A stretch of DNA of 64,000 nucleotides, taken from assembly GCA_017303855.1 (NCBI GenBank), contig JAFLBL010000011.1:1-64000 (forward strand), read 5' to 3'. The translations under genes were made by a program, and so were the position numbers. This document shows, piece by piece, positions 9,178 to 18,553 of this stretch (within the stretch, counting starts at the first letter, position 1; the number at the start of each line of letters is the position of its first letter). This DNA is from Chitinophagales bacterium. GTDB lineage: Bacteria > Bacteroidota > Bacteroidia > Chitinophagales > Chitinophagaceae. The notes beneath the pieces were generated by a model. The model searched no databases, had not been told where the DNA came from, and worked only from the letters and a program-made list of their open reading frames with translations.

Positions 9178-10236
9178 ATGCATAAAATCATTTTTGATTG
9201 TGAGCGGATGAAATACCCGGATACAGGGCTGTACCATTATTGTAAGAATCTAGGGCGCTACCTGGAGAAAAATATCCGGTTGCAGGAAGAACAATTGTTC
9301 TTTTACACACCGCCGGGAGAGCAGGACTGGTCGTTCCGGCAAAGCAATCATATTACACAGCACCCGTTGCATAAATTTGTTTTACCGGCTACCGGCCAAT
9401 TTGATATCTGGCATGCCACGTATCAGAATACGCATTATATGCCGATGCGGAACCGGAAAGTCAGGGTGGTACTGAGTATTCATGATCTCAACTTTCTTTA
9501 TGATGATAAAAAATCACCGGCAAAAAAGCAGCAATACCTGCATTACCTGCAGCAACTGATTAACCGTGCCGACGCCCTTGTCTGTATTTCTGAATTCAGC
9601 AGAAAAGATGTACTCCGGCATTGCGATATAAAAAACAAACCGCTTACAGTTATTCACAACGGCAGTAACCTGCTGGAAGAACCTGTGCTTTCCGAAAAAT
9701 CATATCGCCCGGCAAAACCCTTTCTTTTTTCCATTGGCGTAATGCACCGCAAAAAGAATTTTCATGTATTACTCCCGTTGCTCCGGCAAAATACCATGGA
9801 ATTGCTGATTGCCGGGAGACATGAAGATGACCGCTATTTATCTTTTATCCGTGAAGAGTCCGTGAAAATGGGTGTGGAAGACAACCTGAAACTACTAGGG
9901 CCGGTTACAGAGAAAGAAAAGTCCTGGTACTATAATAATTGCCGGGCGTTTGCTTTCCCTTCCGTATCGGAAGGATTCGGGTTGCCGGTGGTGGAAGCGA
10001 TGAGTTGCGGCAAACCCTTGTTCCTGTCCGACAGAACGGCCCTGCCTGAAATCGGAGGTGATGTATCATTTTATTTCAAAGAGTTTGGGGAGGCGCACAT
10101 GCAACAGGTTTTTCACGAAGGCATGGAGACCTATCATACACACGCTCTGTCGCGGAAAATCCAGGAACGCGGCGCGCATTTCAACTGGCATAAAGCGGCA
10201 AAAGAGTATCTTGCCGTATACCGTACGCTTTATTGA
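9178..10236 (+). CDS. glycosyltransferase, GT4-like (paralogue)
   Basis: A 352-residue GT-B enzyme with the same layout as its divergent neighbour. It has the MKYPDTGLYHYCKNLGRYL opening, SIHDLNFLYDD, ICISEFSRKDVLRHC, PFLFSIGVMHRKKNFHVLL, and a catalytic-half motif SEGFGLPVVEAMSCGKP near 263-279. The shared opening, the matching GPV-x-EKSWYYNNC block and the LAVYR C-terminus show an old inverted duplication. An MsbA-like exporter starts 18 nt downstream, so this is very likely a glycan assembly and export unit. Confidence 0.92.
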   Translation: MHKIIFDCERMKYPDTGLYHYCKNLGRYLEKNIRLQEEQLFFYTPPGEQDWSFRQSNHITQHPLHKFVLPATGQFDIWHATYQNTHYMPMRNRKVRVVLSIHDLNFLYDDKKSPAKKQQYLHYLQQLINRADALVCISEFSRKDVLRHCDIKNKPLTVIHNGSNLLEEPVLSEKSYRPAKPFLFSIGVMHRKKNFHVLLPLLRQNTMELLIAGRHEDDRYLSFIREESVKMGVEDNLKLLGPVTEKEKSWYYNNCRAFAFPSVSEGFGLPVVEAMSCGKPLFLSDRTALPEIGGDVSFYFKEFGEAHMQQVFHEGMETYHTHALSRKIQERGAHFNWHKAAKEYLAVYRTLY

Positions 10237-10254
10237 TTCACGGCCGTTCACAAT

Positions 10255-12087
10255 ATGAAAGTTTATAAACGCCTTCTTTCCTATGCCCGTCCTTTCCGGT
10301 GGTTTTTGCTGCCGTTTTTTTCGTTTACGATACTGGCCGTTTTTTTTACCGTATTTCAATATGCGTTGATCATTCCGTTACTGAATGTATTATTTGATAC
10401 CAGTGCAACGCCGTCGGCTCCCCTTCCTTCATTCTCCGTATCCGGTAATTTTATAAAAGACCTTTTTTATTACCAGGTATACCGGCTGAAAGCCCTGCAT
10501 CCCGCATATGCGCTTTATTTTATAACCGCCATCCTGGTTATAGCGGTATTACTGGCCAACCTGTTCCGTTACCTGGCACAACGTACCCTGATCAGGGCCA
10601 GGACCCTGTTGGTAAAACGGATACGGGAAGCCTTGTTTGAAAAAATCAACAGTCTCCATCTCGGCTTTTTTACCAGGGAACATAAGGGGGATCTGATTTC
10701 CCGGATGAACAGTGATGTGTTTGAAATAGAAGGCGTGGCTGCCGGTTCGCTGGAAGTACTGATCCGCGAACCCGCTATGATCATTGGTTATTTTGCGGCG
10801 TTATTTACCATTTCCACACCCCTTACTTTATTTACATTAATTATTATACCGGTGTCCGCGCTCGGTATTGCCACGGTACAGAAAAGACTGAAGCGGGATG
10901 CCAATGATGCACAGGCTTCCATCGGGCGATTGCTGACCATAATGGATGAAACCTTAACCGGTATGCGGATTATCAGGGCTTTCAATGCCACTGCTTTTAC
11001 CCTTAAAAAATTCAGTACAGAAAATGACCGGTACCGCGAGGCAAGTCTGCAGGGGTTCAAACGCCGGGAAATGGCGCCTGCCTTTTCAGAAGCGGCCGGT
11101 GTTACCGTGGTGGCCGGTATATTATTATATGGAGGGAGGCTGATCCTTGGGCGCGCCGCCGGAGAACCCGGTTTGCAGGCCAGTGAGTTCATCGCTTTTA
11201 TTGCCATTTTTTCCCAGGTACTGCGCCCTGCCAAAGCCATGGTTGTGGCAGGTGCCAATATCCAGCGCGGCCGTGCTGCGGGTGAACGGATCATGGATTT
11301 GCTGGACAGAAATCCGGAAATCCGTGATAAAGAAAATGCCGTTGCTTTACCCGGTTTTCAGGAGGCCATTGAATTCAGGGATGTGCATTTCAGTTATACA
11401 CAAACCCCGGTGCTGAATGGTATCAGTTTTACCATTGATAAAGGAAAAACAGTAGCCCTGGTGGGTGTATCGGGAGCCGGCAAATCCACTATTGCAGACC
11501 TGATTCCCCGTTTTTATGATGTTACGGACGGAGCCATTCTTATTGACGGCATGGATCTGCGCGATTATAAAATGGAATCACTGCGCAGTCACATGAGTTT
11601 TGTTACACAGGAAAGTTTCCTGTTCAATGACAGCATCTTCAACAATATTGCCCTTGGCCATCCCGATGCAGATCCGGCATTGGTTATGGCCGCCGCCCGG
11701 GTTGCCAATGCCCATGATTTTATTATGCAGACGGAGGAAGGTTATCAGACCCAGGTAGGTGACCGGGGTATCCGGTTATCCGGCGGACAACGGCAACGGA
11801 TCTGCATCGCGCGTGCGGTTTTTAAAAACCCGGCCATCCTGATATTGGATGAAGCCACATCCGCACTGGATACGGAATCCGAACGGCTGGTACAGGATGC
11901 ACTGAGTAAACTGATGCAGGGTCGTACTACCCTGGTAATCGCGCACCGGCTTTCAACCATAATAGAAGCCGATGAAATCCTGGTATTACATGAAGGCCGG
12001 ATTATAGAACGGGGCCGGCATCATGAACTGGCGGAAATGGAGGACGGATTGTACCGGAAATTCACCCGGATGCAGCAGATTGCATAA
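10255..12087 (+). CDS. ABC exporter, MsbA-like (permease fused to ATPase)
   Basis: A 610-residue half-transporter that would work as a homodimer in the inner membrane. The N-terminal domain carries about six transmembrane segments. The ATPase domain shows Walker A GVSGAGKST near 405, the Q loop VTQESFLFND, signature LSGGQRQRI near 507, Walker B AILILDEATSALD near 526 and the switch His in IAHRLST. This is the MsbA/lipid exporter architecture. Directly after a glycosyltransferase, it is a good candidate for flipping a lipid-linked glycan or lipid A, but a substrate cannot be assigned from sequence alone. Confidence 0.92.
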   Translation: MKVYKRLLSYARPFRWFLLPFFSFTILAVFFTVFQYALIIPLLNVLFDTSATPSAPLPSFSVSGNFIKDLFYYQVYRLKALHPAYALYFITAILVIAVLLANLFRYLAQRTLIRARTLLVKRIREALFEKINSLHLGFFTREHKGDLISRMNSDVFEIEGVAAGSLEVLIREPAMIIGYFAALFTISTPLTLFTLIIIPVSALGIATVQKRLKRDANDAQASIGRLLTIMDETLTGMRIIRAFNATAFTLKKFSTENDRYREASLQGFKRREMAPAFSEAAGVTVVAGILLYGGRLILGRAAGEPGLQASEFIAFIAIFSQVLRPAKAMVVAGANIQRGRAAGERIMDLLDRNPEIRDKENAVALPGFQEAIEFRDVHFSYTQTPVLNGISFTIDKGKTVALVGVSGAGKSTIADLIPRFYDVTDGAILIDGMDLRDYKMESLRSHMSFVTQESFLFNDSIFNNIALGHPDADPALVMAAARVANAHDFIMQTEEGYQTQVGDRGIRLSGGQRQRICIARAVFKNPAILILDEATSALDTESERLVQDALSKLMQGRTTLVIAHRLSTIIEADEILVLHEGRIIERGRHHELAEMEDGLYRKFTRMQQIA

Positions 12088-12111
12088 CCCTCAATTCGGG
12101 CTGATCTTTAT

Positions 12112-12119
12112 TACATTTG
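12112..12119 (+). promoter_or_regulatory. -7 box immediately before the 12124 gene
   Basis: TACATTTG matches TAnnTTTG exactly and ends 4 nt before the ATG at 12124. A transcript from it would start at or beside the start codon, so it would be leaderless. No clear -33 element is seen. Confidence 0.4.
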
Positions 12120-12123
12120 CAGC

Positions 12124-13290
12124 ATGCAGCTTACTGAAGTTACTACCGCTCAACTGGAAAAGGCATTTATACAGGTTAATGTGGTTATAAATAAGGATGA
12201 CCCCAATTATATCCGTCCGCTGGACAAGGATATTAAAGAGGTATTCAATCCGGAAAAAAACAAAGCCTTTCGTTTTGGAGAAGCCACGCGCTGGGTATTA
12301 ACAGACGGGGATGGTAAACTGATCGGACGGGTAGCCGCTTTTGTAAATAAAAAATACCGCACCAAGGGTGATGAGTTCCCGGTAGGCGGCATGGGATTTT
12401 TTGATTGTATCAATAACCAGGATGCGGCCGATATGTTATTTGATGTAGCCAGGCACTGGTTATTGCAGCGCGGCATGGAAGCCATGGATGGCCCGATTAA
12501 TTTCGGGGAAAGAGACCGCTGGTGGGGACTGATGGTGGATGGCTTTCAACCTCCGCCCTATTGTATGAACTACAATAAACCCTATTATAAAGAATTGTTT
12601 GAACGGTACGGTTTCCGGTGTTTTTTTAACCAATACTGTTACGGCCTGAATCCTAAAAAAGAATTGTCCCAAAAAATACTGGACCGGCATGCGTTGATTG
12701 CAAAGGATCCGGCCTTTTCTGCCAGGCATATCCGTAAAAACCAGTTGCCAAAATTTGCCGCGGATTTCGCCTTTGTCTATAATAAAGCCTGGGCCGGTCA
12801 CGGGGGCATGAAGGAACTGAAAACGGAACAGGTACTGGCCCTGTTCAATAAAATGAAACCGGTGATGGATGAAAAAATTGTCTGGTTTGTCTATCATAAT
12901 GAAAACCCCATCGCCTTGTTTGTCAACCTGCCTGATCTGAACCAATGGTTTAAATATTTAAACGGGCAGTTTGATCTCTGGCATAAGCTGAAATTTCTCT
13001 GGATCAAACTGACCAAAAAGAATAAACGGTTTACGGGTATTGCCTTTGGGGTAATTCCTGAATTCCAGGGAGCCGGGGTGGATTCCTACCTGATTAATGA
13101 AGCAAAAATGGTGGTACAACCCTATACTCCATATACTGAATACGAACTGCAATGGATCGGCGACTGGAATCCGAAAATGCTTAATGTTGCCGAACATTTT
13201 GGAGACACTTACCGTTCGCGCCAGTTGATTACTTACCGGTATATCTTTGACCGTACCCGGGAGTTTAAACGGCATCCCGTACTGAATTAA
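12124..13290 (+). CDS. GNAT-like acetyltransferase family protein
   Basis: A 388-residue cytoplasmic protein without signal or membrane segments. It begins with an acyltransferase-like domain (GKLIGRVAAFVNKKY near 60, VGGMGFFDCIN near 83). A second, C-terminal part contains GIAFGVIPEFQGAGVDSYLI near 310, which fits the acetyl-CoA binding loop (Q-x-x-G-x-G/A) of GNAT enzymes. The double-domain layout resembles large GNAT-like proteins such as E. coli YghO. The substrate is unknown. It is probably transcribed from its own promoter rather than with the exporter. Confidence 0.7.
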   Translation: MQLTEVTTAQLEKAFIQVNVVINKDDPNYIRPLDKDIKEVFNPEKNKAFRFGEATRWVLTDGDGKLIGRVAAFVNKKYRTKGDEFPVGGMGFFDCINNQDAADMLFDVARHWLLQRGMEAMDGPINFGERDRWWGLMVDGFQPPPYCMNYNKPYYKELFERYGFRCFFNQYCYGLNPKKELSQKILDRHALIAKDPAFSARHIRKNQLPKFAADFAFVYNKAWAGHGGMKELKTEQVLALFNKMKPVMDEKIVWFVYHNENPIALFVNLPDLNQWFKYLNGQFDLWHKLKFLWIKLTKKNKRFTGIAFGVIPEFQGAGVDSYLINEAKMVVQPYTPYTEYELQWIGDWNPKMLNVAEHFGDTYRSRQLITYRYIFDRTREFKRHPVLN

Positions 13291-13353
13291 ACTTATCAAC
13301 AGGATCCGGTTAAATTCGCCGGCAACCTTCCGGTTTATTAAATTGCACCCGGT

Positions 13354-15147
13354 ATGGATAAATTCATCGTTTCAGCAAGAAAATACAGACCCCAGACCTT
13401 TGATACGGTTGTGGGACAGGCACATATTACCACCACCCTGAAAAACGCGATAAAGAATCAGCAGCTGGCACATGCCTTCCTGTTTTGCGGTCCGAGGGGT
13501 GTGGGCAAAACCACCTGTGCCCGTATTCTGGCAAAAACGATCAATTGCGAAAAGCCAACTAAAGACGGGGAAGCCTGTGACAAATGCCAGAGTTGTACTT
13601 CGTTTAATGACGGGGCTTCCATGAATTATTTTGAACTGGATGCCGCGTCCAACAACTCGGTGGATAATATCCGGGACCTGGTGGACCAGGTTCGCTTTGT
13701 TCCGCAAACCGGGAAATATAAAGTGTATGTAATAGATGAGGTACATATGCTCAGTTCTTCGGCCTTTAATGCTTTTTTGAAAACACTGGAAGAGCCGCCC
13801 TCCTATGCCATTTTTATATTGGCTACTACGGAAAAACATAAGATCCTGCCAACTATCCTGAGCCGTTGCCAGATTTTTGATTTCAAGCGCATCACTACCA
13901 ATGACACGGTGGAGCACCTGGAAGAAATATGTACCAAGGAAGAGATTCAGGCGGAGAAAACCGCACTACAGATCATCGCCCAGAAAAGTGAAGGCTGTAT
14001 GCGGGATGCGTTGAGCATACTGGATAAGATTGTCAGTTTTACCAATGGCGAACTGAACTATGCCAATACACTGGAGCACCTGAATATACTGGATGCGGAT
14101 TATTATTTCCGCCTGCTGGATCATATGCAGCAGCAGGACCTCGCCGCTGCCATGTTATTATATGACGATATCAACCGGAAAGGATTTGAAGGCGACCTGG
14201 TGTTAAATGGCATGGCGGAATTTATCCGGAACCTGCTGGTCTGCAAAGATGAGAAAGCGGCTGTATTGCTGGAAGCGGTGGAAAGTTTCAAAAGCAGGTA
14301 CCTGGAAACGGCGAAGAAAGTGCAGGCTGCCTTACTGATCAGTGCGCTGAATATCCTGAACGAAGCGGAAATAAATTATAAAGCGGCCCGGAATAAACGA
14401 CTGCATGTGGAGCTTACCCTGATCAAGCTCTGTTATCTGCAACAGGCCCTTGAATTGACAGCCGGTGCGGGAAGCAGCGGCAAAAAAAAAATAACTGAAG
14501 GCGCGCAGGCATTTCGTACCCGTGCTATCCGTTCCATGACGGTAAAAGTGCCCCCAACTGCCAATGCCACTGAAACTACACCTGTACAGGCAACAGGTGC
14601 CCGCCTGCTCATTGAAACGGGCGTGCCACAACCTGCTCAACCGGTAGCTGCTGCACAACCCGTAGTCAAAACAACAGATAATGCAGCCCCGGCATCCGGT
14701 AAACTTTCCGCATTAGATAAAATCAGGCAGCAGTACCAGGGCAGCGGAGAGGTGGTGGAAGCCATTAATCAGCCGATCCTGGAAGACCTGTTGCGCAAGG
14801 CCTGGGAGGAATATATCGTACAATTAAAAGCGGCCCGTAATCCTGCTGTGGCGCCATTTCAGCTGGCTATATTACGGGTAAAAGATGAAAACTCTTTTGA
14901 AGCGGTAACTGCCAATAATATTGAGCAGAAGTTTATTGAACAGGAACGGAATATGTTGTTCCAGTTTCTTAAACAACGGCTGCATAATAAACTCCTGCAG
15001 TTTACAGTGATTGTGGAAGAGCAAAATGATACCCGCACTCCTGTTGAAATCCCCCTAACATCGAAGGAACAGTTTGCCCGGATGTCGGAGCAATACCCCG
15101 CGATCCAGGAATTAAGAGACCGGCTAAAGCTGGAACTGGATTATTGA
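13354..15147 (+). CDS. dnaX: DNA polymerase III gamma/tau subunit
   Basis: Clamp-loader ATPase of 597 residues. The AAA+ domain shows Walker A GPRGVGKTT at 46-54, a four-Cys zinc module (C near 64, 73, 76 and 79), Walker B VIDEVHMLS near 125, and sensor 1 ILATTEKHKILPTILSRC. A proline/alanine-rich linker near 400-450 leads to a tau-like C-terminal domain. The subunit loads the sliding clamp and organises the replisome. I saw no obvious slippery A-rich frameshift signal at the domain III/IV border, although a run of nine A at 14483-14491 could be tested. Confidence 0.96.
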   Translation: MDKFIVSARKYRPQTFDTVVGQAHITTTLKNAIKNQQLAHAFLFCGPRGVGKTTCARILAKTINCEKPTKDGEACDKCQSCTSFNDGASMNYFELDAASNNSVDNIRDLVDQVRFVPQTGKYKVYVIDEVHMLSSSAFNAFLKTLEEPPSYAIFILATTEKHKILPTILSRCQIFDFKRITTNDTVEHLEEICTKEEIQAEKTALQIIAQKSEGCMRDALSILDKIVSFTNGELNYANTLEHLNILDADYYFRLLDHMQQQDLAAAMLLYDDINRKGFEGDLVLNGMAEFIRNLLVCKDEKAAVLLEAVESFKSRYLETAKKVQAALLISALNILNEAEINYKAARNKRLHVELTLIKLCYLQQALELTAGAGSSGKKKITEGAQAFRTRAIRSMTVKVPPTANATETTPVQATGARLLIETGVPQPAQPVAAAQPVVKTTDNAAPASGKLSALDKIRQQYQGSGEVVEAINQPILEDLLRKAWEEYIVQLKAARNPAVAPFQLAILRVKDENSFEAVTANNIEQKFIEQERNMLFQFLKQRLHNKLLQFTVIVEEQNDTRTPVEIPLTSKEQFARMSEQYPAIQELRDRLKLELDY

Positions 15148-15284
15148 CCGGTCCGGCTGGCCCCGGTCAGCGTGATTTCCACGGCTCGCCAAAACCCCTG
15201 AGAAACTATCCTGCCATGACGGTACCTGATGGTGGCCGGTCAATTGCCGTTTTTACCTTAATTTCGGCCAAAATTTAACGGCAC

Positions 15285-16910
15285 ATGGCTGAAGTGATAT
15301 TAATGCCCCGGCTGAGCGACACAATGACCGAAGGAGTGATAGCTGCCTGGCATAAAAAAGTGGGCGATTCTGTAAAGAAAGGAGATCTGCTGGCAGAAGT
15401 GGAAACGGATAAGGCTACGATGGAACTCGAGAGTTATAAAGACGGAACGCTGCTGCATATTGGCACTGCCAAAGGCGGTAAACTCCAGGTAAATGATCTG
15501 CTGGCCATTATCGGACATGCCGGCGAAGACATTTCCGGCTTATTGGGTGCCCCGACAGCAGTGGCTGCTCCGGCTCCGGCAGTAGCAACAACTCCGGCAC
15601 CCGCCACTGTTACCAATACAAGTACGGGTATTGATATTTCCAAAATGGATGAAGTAGTACTGATGCCCCGGCTGAGTGATACCATGGAAGCAGGTGTGAT
15701 TGCTGCCTGGCATAAAAAGGTAGGAGATACTGTAAAAAAAGGAGAAGTGCTGGCGGAGATTGAAACAGACAAAGCCACCATGGAACTGGAAAGTTATAAA
15801 AACGGCACCCTGTTATATACAGGCGCGCAGCAAGGTGAAAAAATACTGGTGAATGACCTGCTTTGTATTATCGGGGAAAAAGGGAAAGTGGATGTGGATG
15901 CAATTGTAGCAGCAGGTAAAGGCGGCACTGTTGCCCCTGTTGCCGCTACAGCAGCAGCCCCAACACCTGCAGCTGCTGCCACACAAACGGCTGCTGTTAC
16001 TGCAACCGTATCAGCGGATGAAAACGGGCGTGTAAAAGCCTCTCCGCTTGCGAAAAAAATTGCAAAAGAAAAAGGAGTTGATCTGCGCCTGTTACAGGGA
16101 AGTGGTGATGGAGGAAGAATTATAAAAGCAGATATTGATAATTATACACCTGCTGCAGTATCCGGCCCGGTTGCTGCAACACCTGCTGCTGTCTCTGCCC
16201 CGGTTGCCGCTTTCACAGGCGGAGCCGAAGAAGGTTATACCGATATTCCGAATTCACAAATGCGGAACGTGATTGCGCGCCGCCTGGGTGAAAGCAAATT
16301 CAGCGCCCCGCATTTTTATCTGACGATGGAAATCAATATGGATAATGCCATGACGGCAAGAACCACATTGAATGAACACAGTCCGGTGAAGATCAGTTTT
16401 AATGACATGGTGGTAAAAGCAGTGGCTCTTGCCCTGCGTCAGCACCCAGCCATTAATGCTTCCTGGCTGGGGGATAAAATCCGTCGTTACAAGCATGTAC
16501 ATGTAGGCATTGCCGTTGCCATTGAAGATGGACTGATTGTGCCTGTAGTACGGTTTGCCGATCAGAAAACACTGCCCCAGATTGCCGCTGAAAGCAAGGA
16601 ACTGGCGGGTAAGGCCAAGGGCAAAAAACTGCAGCCCAATGAATTTACCGGTAATACTTTCACCATCTCCAACCTGGGCATGATGGATATTGATGAATTT
16701 ACCGCCATTATAAATCCGCCCGACAGTGCTATTATGGCGGTTGGCCGTATTAAGGAAACTGTAGTTCGTAAAGGTGAAGGATTTGGGGTCAGTCATTTCA
16801 TGAAAGTAACCCTGAGTTGTGATCACCGCAGTGTGGATGGTGCTTCCGGTGCCGCCTTCCTGCAGACATTCAAAAAGTATCTGGAGAATCCGATCACGAT
16901 GTTATTATAA
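15285..16910 (+). CDS. dihydrolipoamide acyltransferase (E2), two lipoyl domains
   Basis: E2 core of a 2-oxoacid dehydrogenase complex, most likely pyruvate dehydrogenase, of 541 residues. Two lipoyl domains carry the lipoylated Lys at 43 and 163 (both ETDKATMELESYK), 120 residues apart and highly alike. Alanine/proline-rich linkers follow, then the E1/E3-binding domain (ASPLAKKIAKEKGVDLRLL near 250) and the catalytic acyltransferase domain ending in SCDHRSVDGASGAAFL with the active-site His and Asp. Neither E1 nor E3 is adjacent. A strong terminator follows. Confidence 0.95.
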   Translation: MAEVILMPRLSDTMTEGVIAAWHKKVGDSVKKGDLLAEVETDKATMELESYKDGTLLHIGTAKGGKLQVNDLLAIIGHAGEDISGLLGAPTAVAAPAPAVATTPAPATVTNTSTGIDISKMDEVVLMPRLSDTMEAGVIAAWHKKVGDTVKKGEVLAEIETDKATMELESYKNGTLLYTGAQQGEKILVNDLLCIIGEKGKVDVDAIVAAGKGGTVAPVAATAAAPTPAAAATQTAAVTATVSADENGRVKASPLAKKIAKEKGVDLRLLQGSGDGGRIIKADIDNYTPAAVSGPVAATPAAVSAPVAAFTGGAEEGYTDIPNSQMRNVIARRLGESKFSAPHFYLTMEINMDNAMTARTTLNEHSPVKISFNDMVVKAVALALRQHPAINASWLGDKIRRYKHVHVGIAVAIEDGLIVPVVRFADQKTLPQIAAESKELAGKAKGKKLQPNEFTGNTFTISNLGMMDIDEFTAIINPPDSAIMAVGRIKETVVRKGEGFGVSHFMKVTLSCDHRSVDGASGAAFLQTFKKYLENPITMLL

Positions 16911-16930
16911 CCCGGCAATCTGTTTTTCTA

Positions 16931-16958
16931 AAGCCGCCCTTCACGGGCGGCTTTTTTT
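16931..16958 (+). terminator. rho-independent terminator after the E2 gene
   Basis: A 9-bp stem (AAGCCGCCC with GGGCGGCTT, 5-nt loop) is followed by a T tract to 16958. It begins 20 nt after the stop codon. Confidence 0.9.
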
Positions 16959-17104
16959 ATCCGGTTCCTGATTGGCAGGGTTGTTGTGATTCAAAACATA
17001 CGCTTAATTTCTATTAAGAGTTAAACCTTAATTGAACAAATAACGACTGCAAATCACAGACTTATGTTTGCCACCCCTTTACCTTTCCAATATAATTTTC
17101 TGGT

Positions 17105-17320
17105 ATGACAGAAAGAGAAGAAACGGAATTTTCCTGGAGTACGATGTTTTTAGTAACCGGTGTATCCGGATTCGTTTTCAGTCTGGCCTTAAAACTCCTG
17201 GATGGGCAACATTCCCCCCTGCTCTTGTGGATTGGAGGTATTGCAACAGGCCTTTGGCTAACCCAGTTCCTGATTAATTTTATAGCCAGAACTATTTCAG
17301 GTAAAAAAACCAGTCAATAG
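17105..17320 (+). CDS. small two-transmembrane protein
   Basis: A 71-residue protein with an acidic N-terminus (MTEREETEFSW) and two predicted membrane helices (about 13-30 and 39-62) ending in a Lys/Ser tail. No family recognised. It stands alone between the E2 terminator and the GbsR-like gene. A TATGTTTG box at 17063-17070 could be its -7 element. The amphipathic layout and ATG start make a real gene likely, but its role is unknown. Confidence 0.6.
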   Translation: MTEREETEFSWSTMFLVTGVSGFVFSLALKLLDGQHSPLLLWIGGIATGLWLTQFLINFIARTISGKKTSQ

Positions 17321-17432
17321 TACGCTCTCACAATCCGTATCGTATTCTCCTGCTTGCTTCTGAATAAATTTTCATGCATGTCAATGCTGACCATTTCAAC
17401 TTGTAACTGGCTGGCATATATTTTCAATAATT

Positions 17433-17463
17433 TTTGAAATTTCAATACCCGTATGTAGATTTG
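17433..17463 (+). promoter_or_regulatory. strong promoter giving a near-leaderless transcript
   Basis: TTTG (17433-17436), 19 nt, then TAGATTTG (17456-17463) is a full match to the phylum consensus. The last G is only 4 nt before the ATG at 17468, so transcription should start about 1 nt from the start codon. Confidence 0.65.
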
Positions 17464-17467
17464 TCCT

Positions 17468-17974
17468 ATGAAACTCACCGAAGCCAAACAACAATTTATC
17501 AGTAACTGGGGTGCATTTGGCACGCATTGGGGTATTAACCGAACCATGGCACAGATACACGCCCTGCTGCTGGTAAGTCCGGATCCGCTGACGCAGGACG
17601 ATATCATGGAAGAGTTGAATATCAGCCGGGGAAATACCAATATGAATATACGGGAACTGATTAACTGGGGATTGGTGGAAAGAGTGCTGATCTCCGGAGA
17701 ACGAAAAGAGTTTTTCTCTGCGGAAAAAGACATCTGGAAAGTGGTGAAGCAAATCGTGAAAGAAAGGAAGAAGCGGGAACTGGAACCTATGTTGCAATTG
17801 CTGGATAAACTGGAAGCCGTGGAAGGGGACAAAAAGGACCGTAACGTTAAAACATTTGTAGACACCATCAGTGGAATAAAAAAGCTGGGGCGTCAGGCTG
17901 ATAAAACGCTGGACACCATGATCAGGGCCGAAGAGAGCTGGTTTGTAGGCGCCCTGATGAAAGTATTTAAGTAA
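17468..17974 (+). CDS. GbsR/MarR-like transcriptional regulator
   Basis: A 168-residue DNA-binding protein. It opens with FISNWGAFGTHWGINRTMAQIHALLLVS, typical of the GbsR branch of MarR regulators. A winged helix-turn-helix follows (TQDDIMEELNISRGNTNMNIRELINWGLVERV, residues about 39-70), then a long helical C-terminus for dimerisation. GbsR itself senses choline, but members in this phylum have varied roles and no target is evident here. The CoA-binding gene follows after 15 nt and may be co-transcribed. Confidence 0.9.
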   Translation: MKLTEAKQQFISNWGAFGTHWGINRTMAQIHALLLVSPDPLTQDDIMEELNISRGNTNMNIRELINWGLVERVLISGERKEFFSAEKDIWKVVKQIVKERKKRELEPMLQLLDKLEAVEGDKKDRNVKTFVDTISGIKKLGRQADKTLDTMIRAEESWFVGALMKVFK

Positions 17975-17989
17975 CCTTATTTTTTTTCA

Positions 17990-18355
17990 ATGGCAAAAAA
18001 GAAAACACTGGTGCTGGGCGCTTCTGATAATCCATCCCGCTACAGTTATCTTGCGATAAAGATGTTGCAGCAGTATGAACATCCCGTGGTCGCCATTGGC
18101 CGGAAAGCCACTACAGTATCCGGTATTAAAATTGAGACCGGCTGCATACCATTTACTGATGTGGATACGATTACGTTGTACCTGAATCCGGCGAACCAGG
18201 TGCCTTATTACGACTATATCCTTTCCCTGAAGCCCAAACGTATCCTGTTTAATCCGGGTACAGAGAATACGGAATTGGAGGAACTGGCGGAAAAACACCA
18301 CATAAAAACCCTTAATGCCTGTACCCTTGTGCTATTAAGTACTTCCCAGTACTGA
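17990..18355 (+). CDS. CoA-binding domain protein
   Basis: A 121-residue single Rossmann domain of the CoA-binding type (YccU-like): KTLVLGASDNPSRYSYLAIKML at the N-terminus, HPVVAIGRKA near 32, a middle DTITLYLNP strand and RILFNPGTENTELEELAEKH near 80. Such proteins bind CoA or a related nucleotide; the physiological role is unknown. It lies 15 nt after the GbsR-like regulator. Confidence 0.88.
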   Translation: MAKKKTLVLGASDNPSRYSYLAIKMLQQYEHPVVAIGRKATTVSGIKIETGCIPFTDVDTITLYLNPANQVPYYDYILSLKPKRILFNPGTENTELEELAEKHHIKTLNACTLVLLSTSQY

Positions 18356-18553
18356 GTCGTAAATCAACTTTTTCCCCTGCGAAATTCTACGAATCCCCCC
18401 GGGTACTAGTCCTCAATTTACCCATTTCCCCGCCTTAATTATTGGCAGGTCGTTATAATATGTATGAACTTAGCAGTAGTGCTTCAGTTCAGGCAGTTAG
18501 TTATGCAGCCGGAGCAGCATCCAATATCCTAATTGACAATTAAAAGAATTACT

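Noticed and set aside
12460..12945. 161-codon antisense frame inside the GNAT-like gene
   Set aside because: It is the shadow of a well-supported gene on the other strand; its Phe/Ile/His-rich text is typical of such shadows.
14483..14491. Run of A in dnaX as a programmed frameshift site
   Set aside because: It lies after the gamma-like core, but I could not identify a downstream stop in the -1 frame with a stimulatory stem; noted only as testable.
17068..17277. 69-codon frame overlapping the small membrane protein gene
   Set aside because: The alternative frame at 17105-17320 has a coherent two-helix layout; this one does not.
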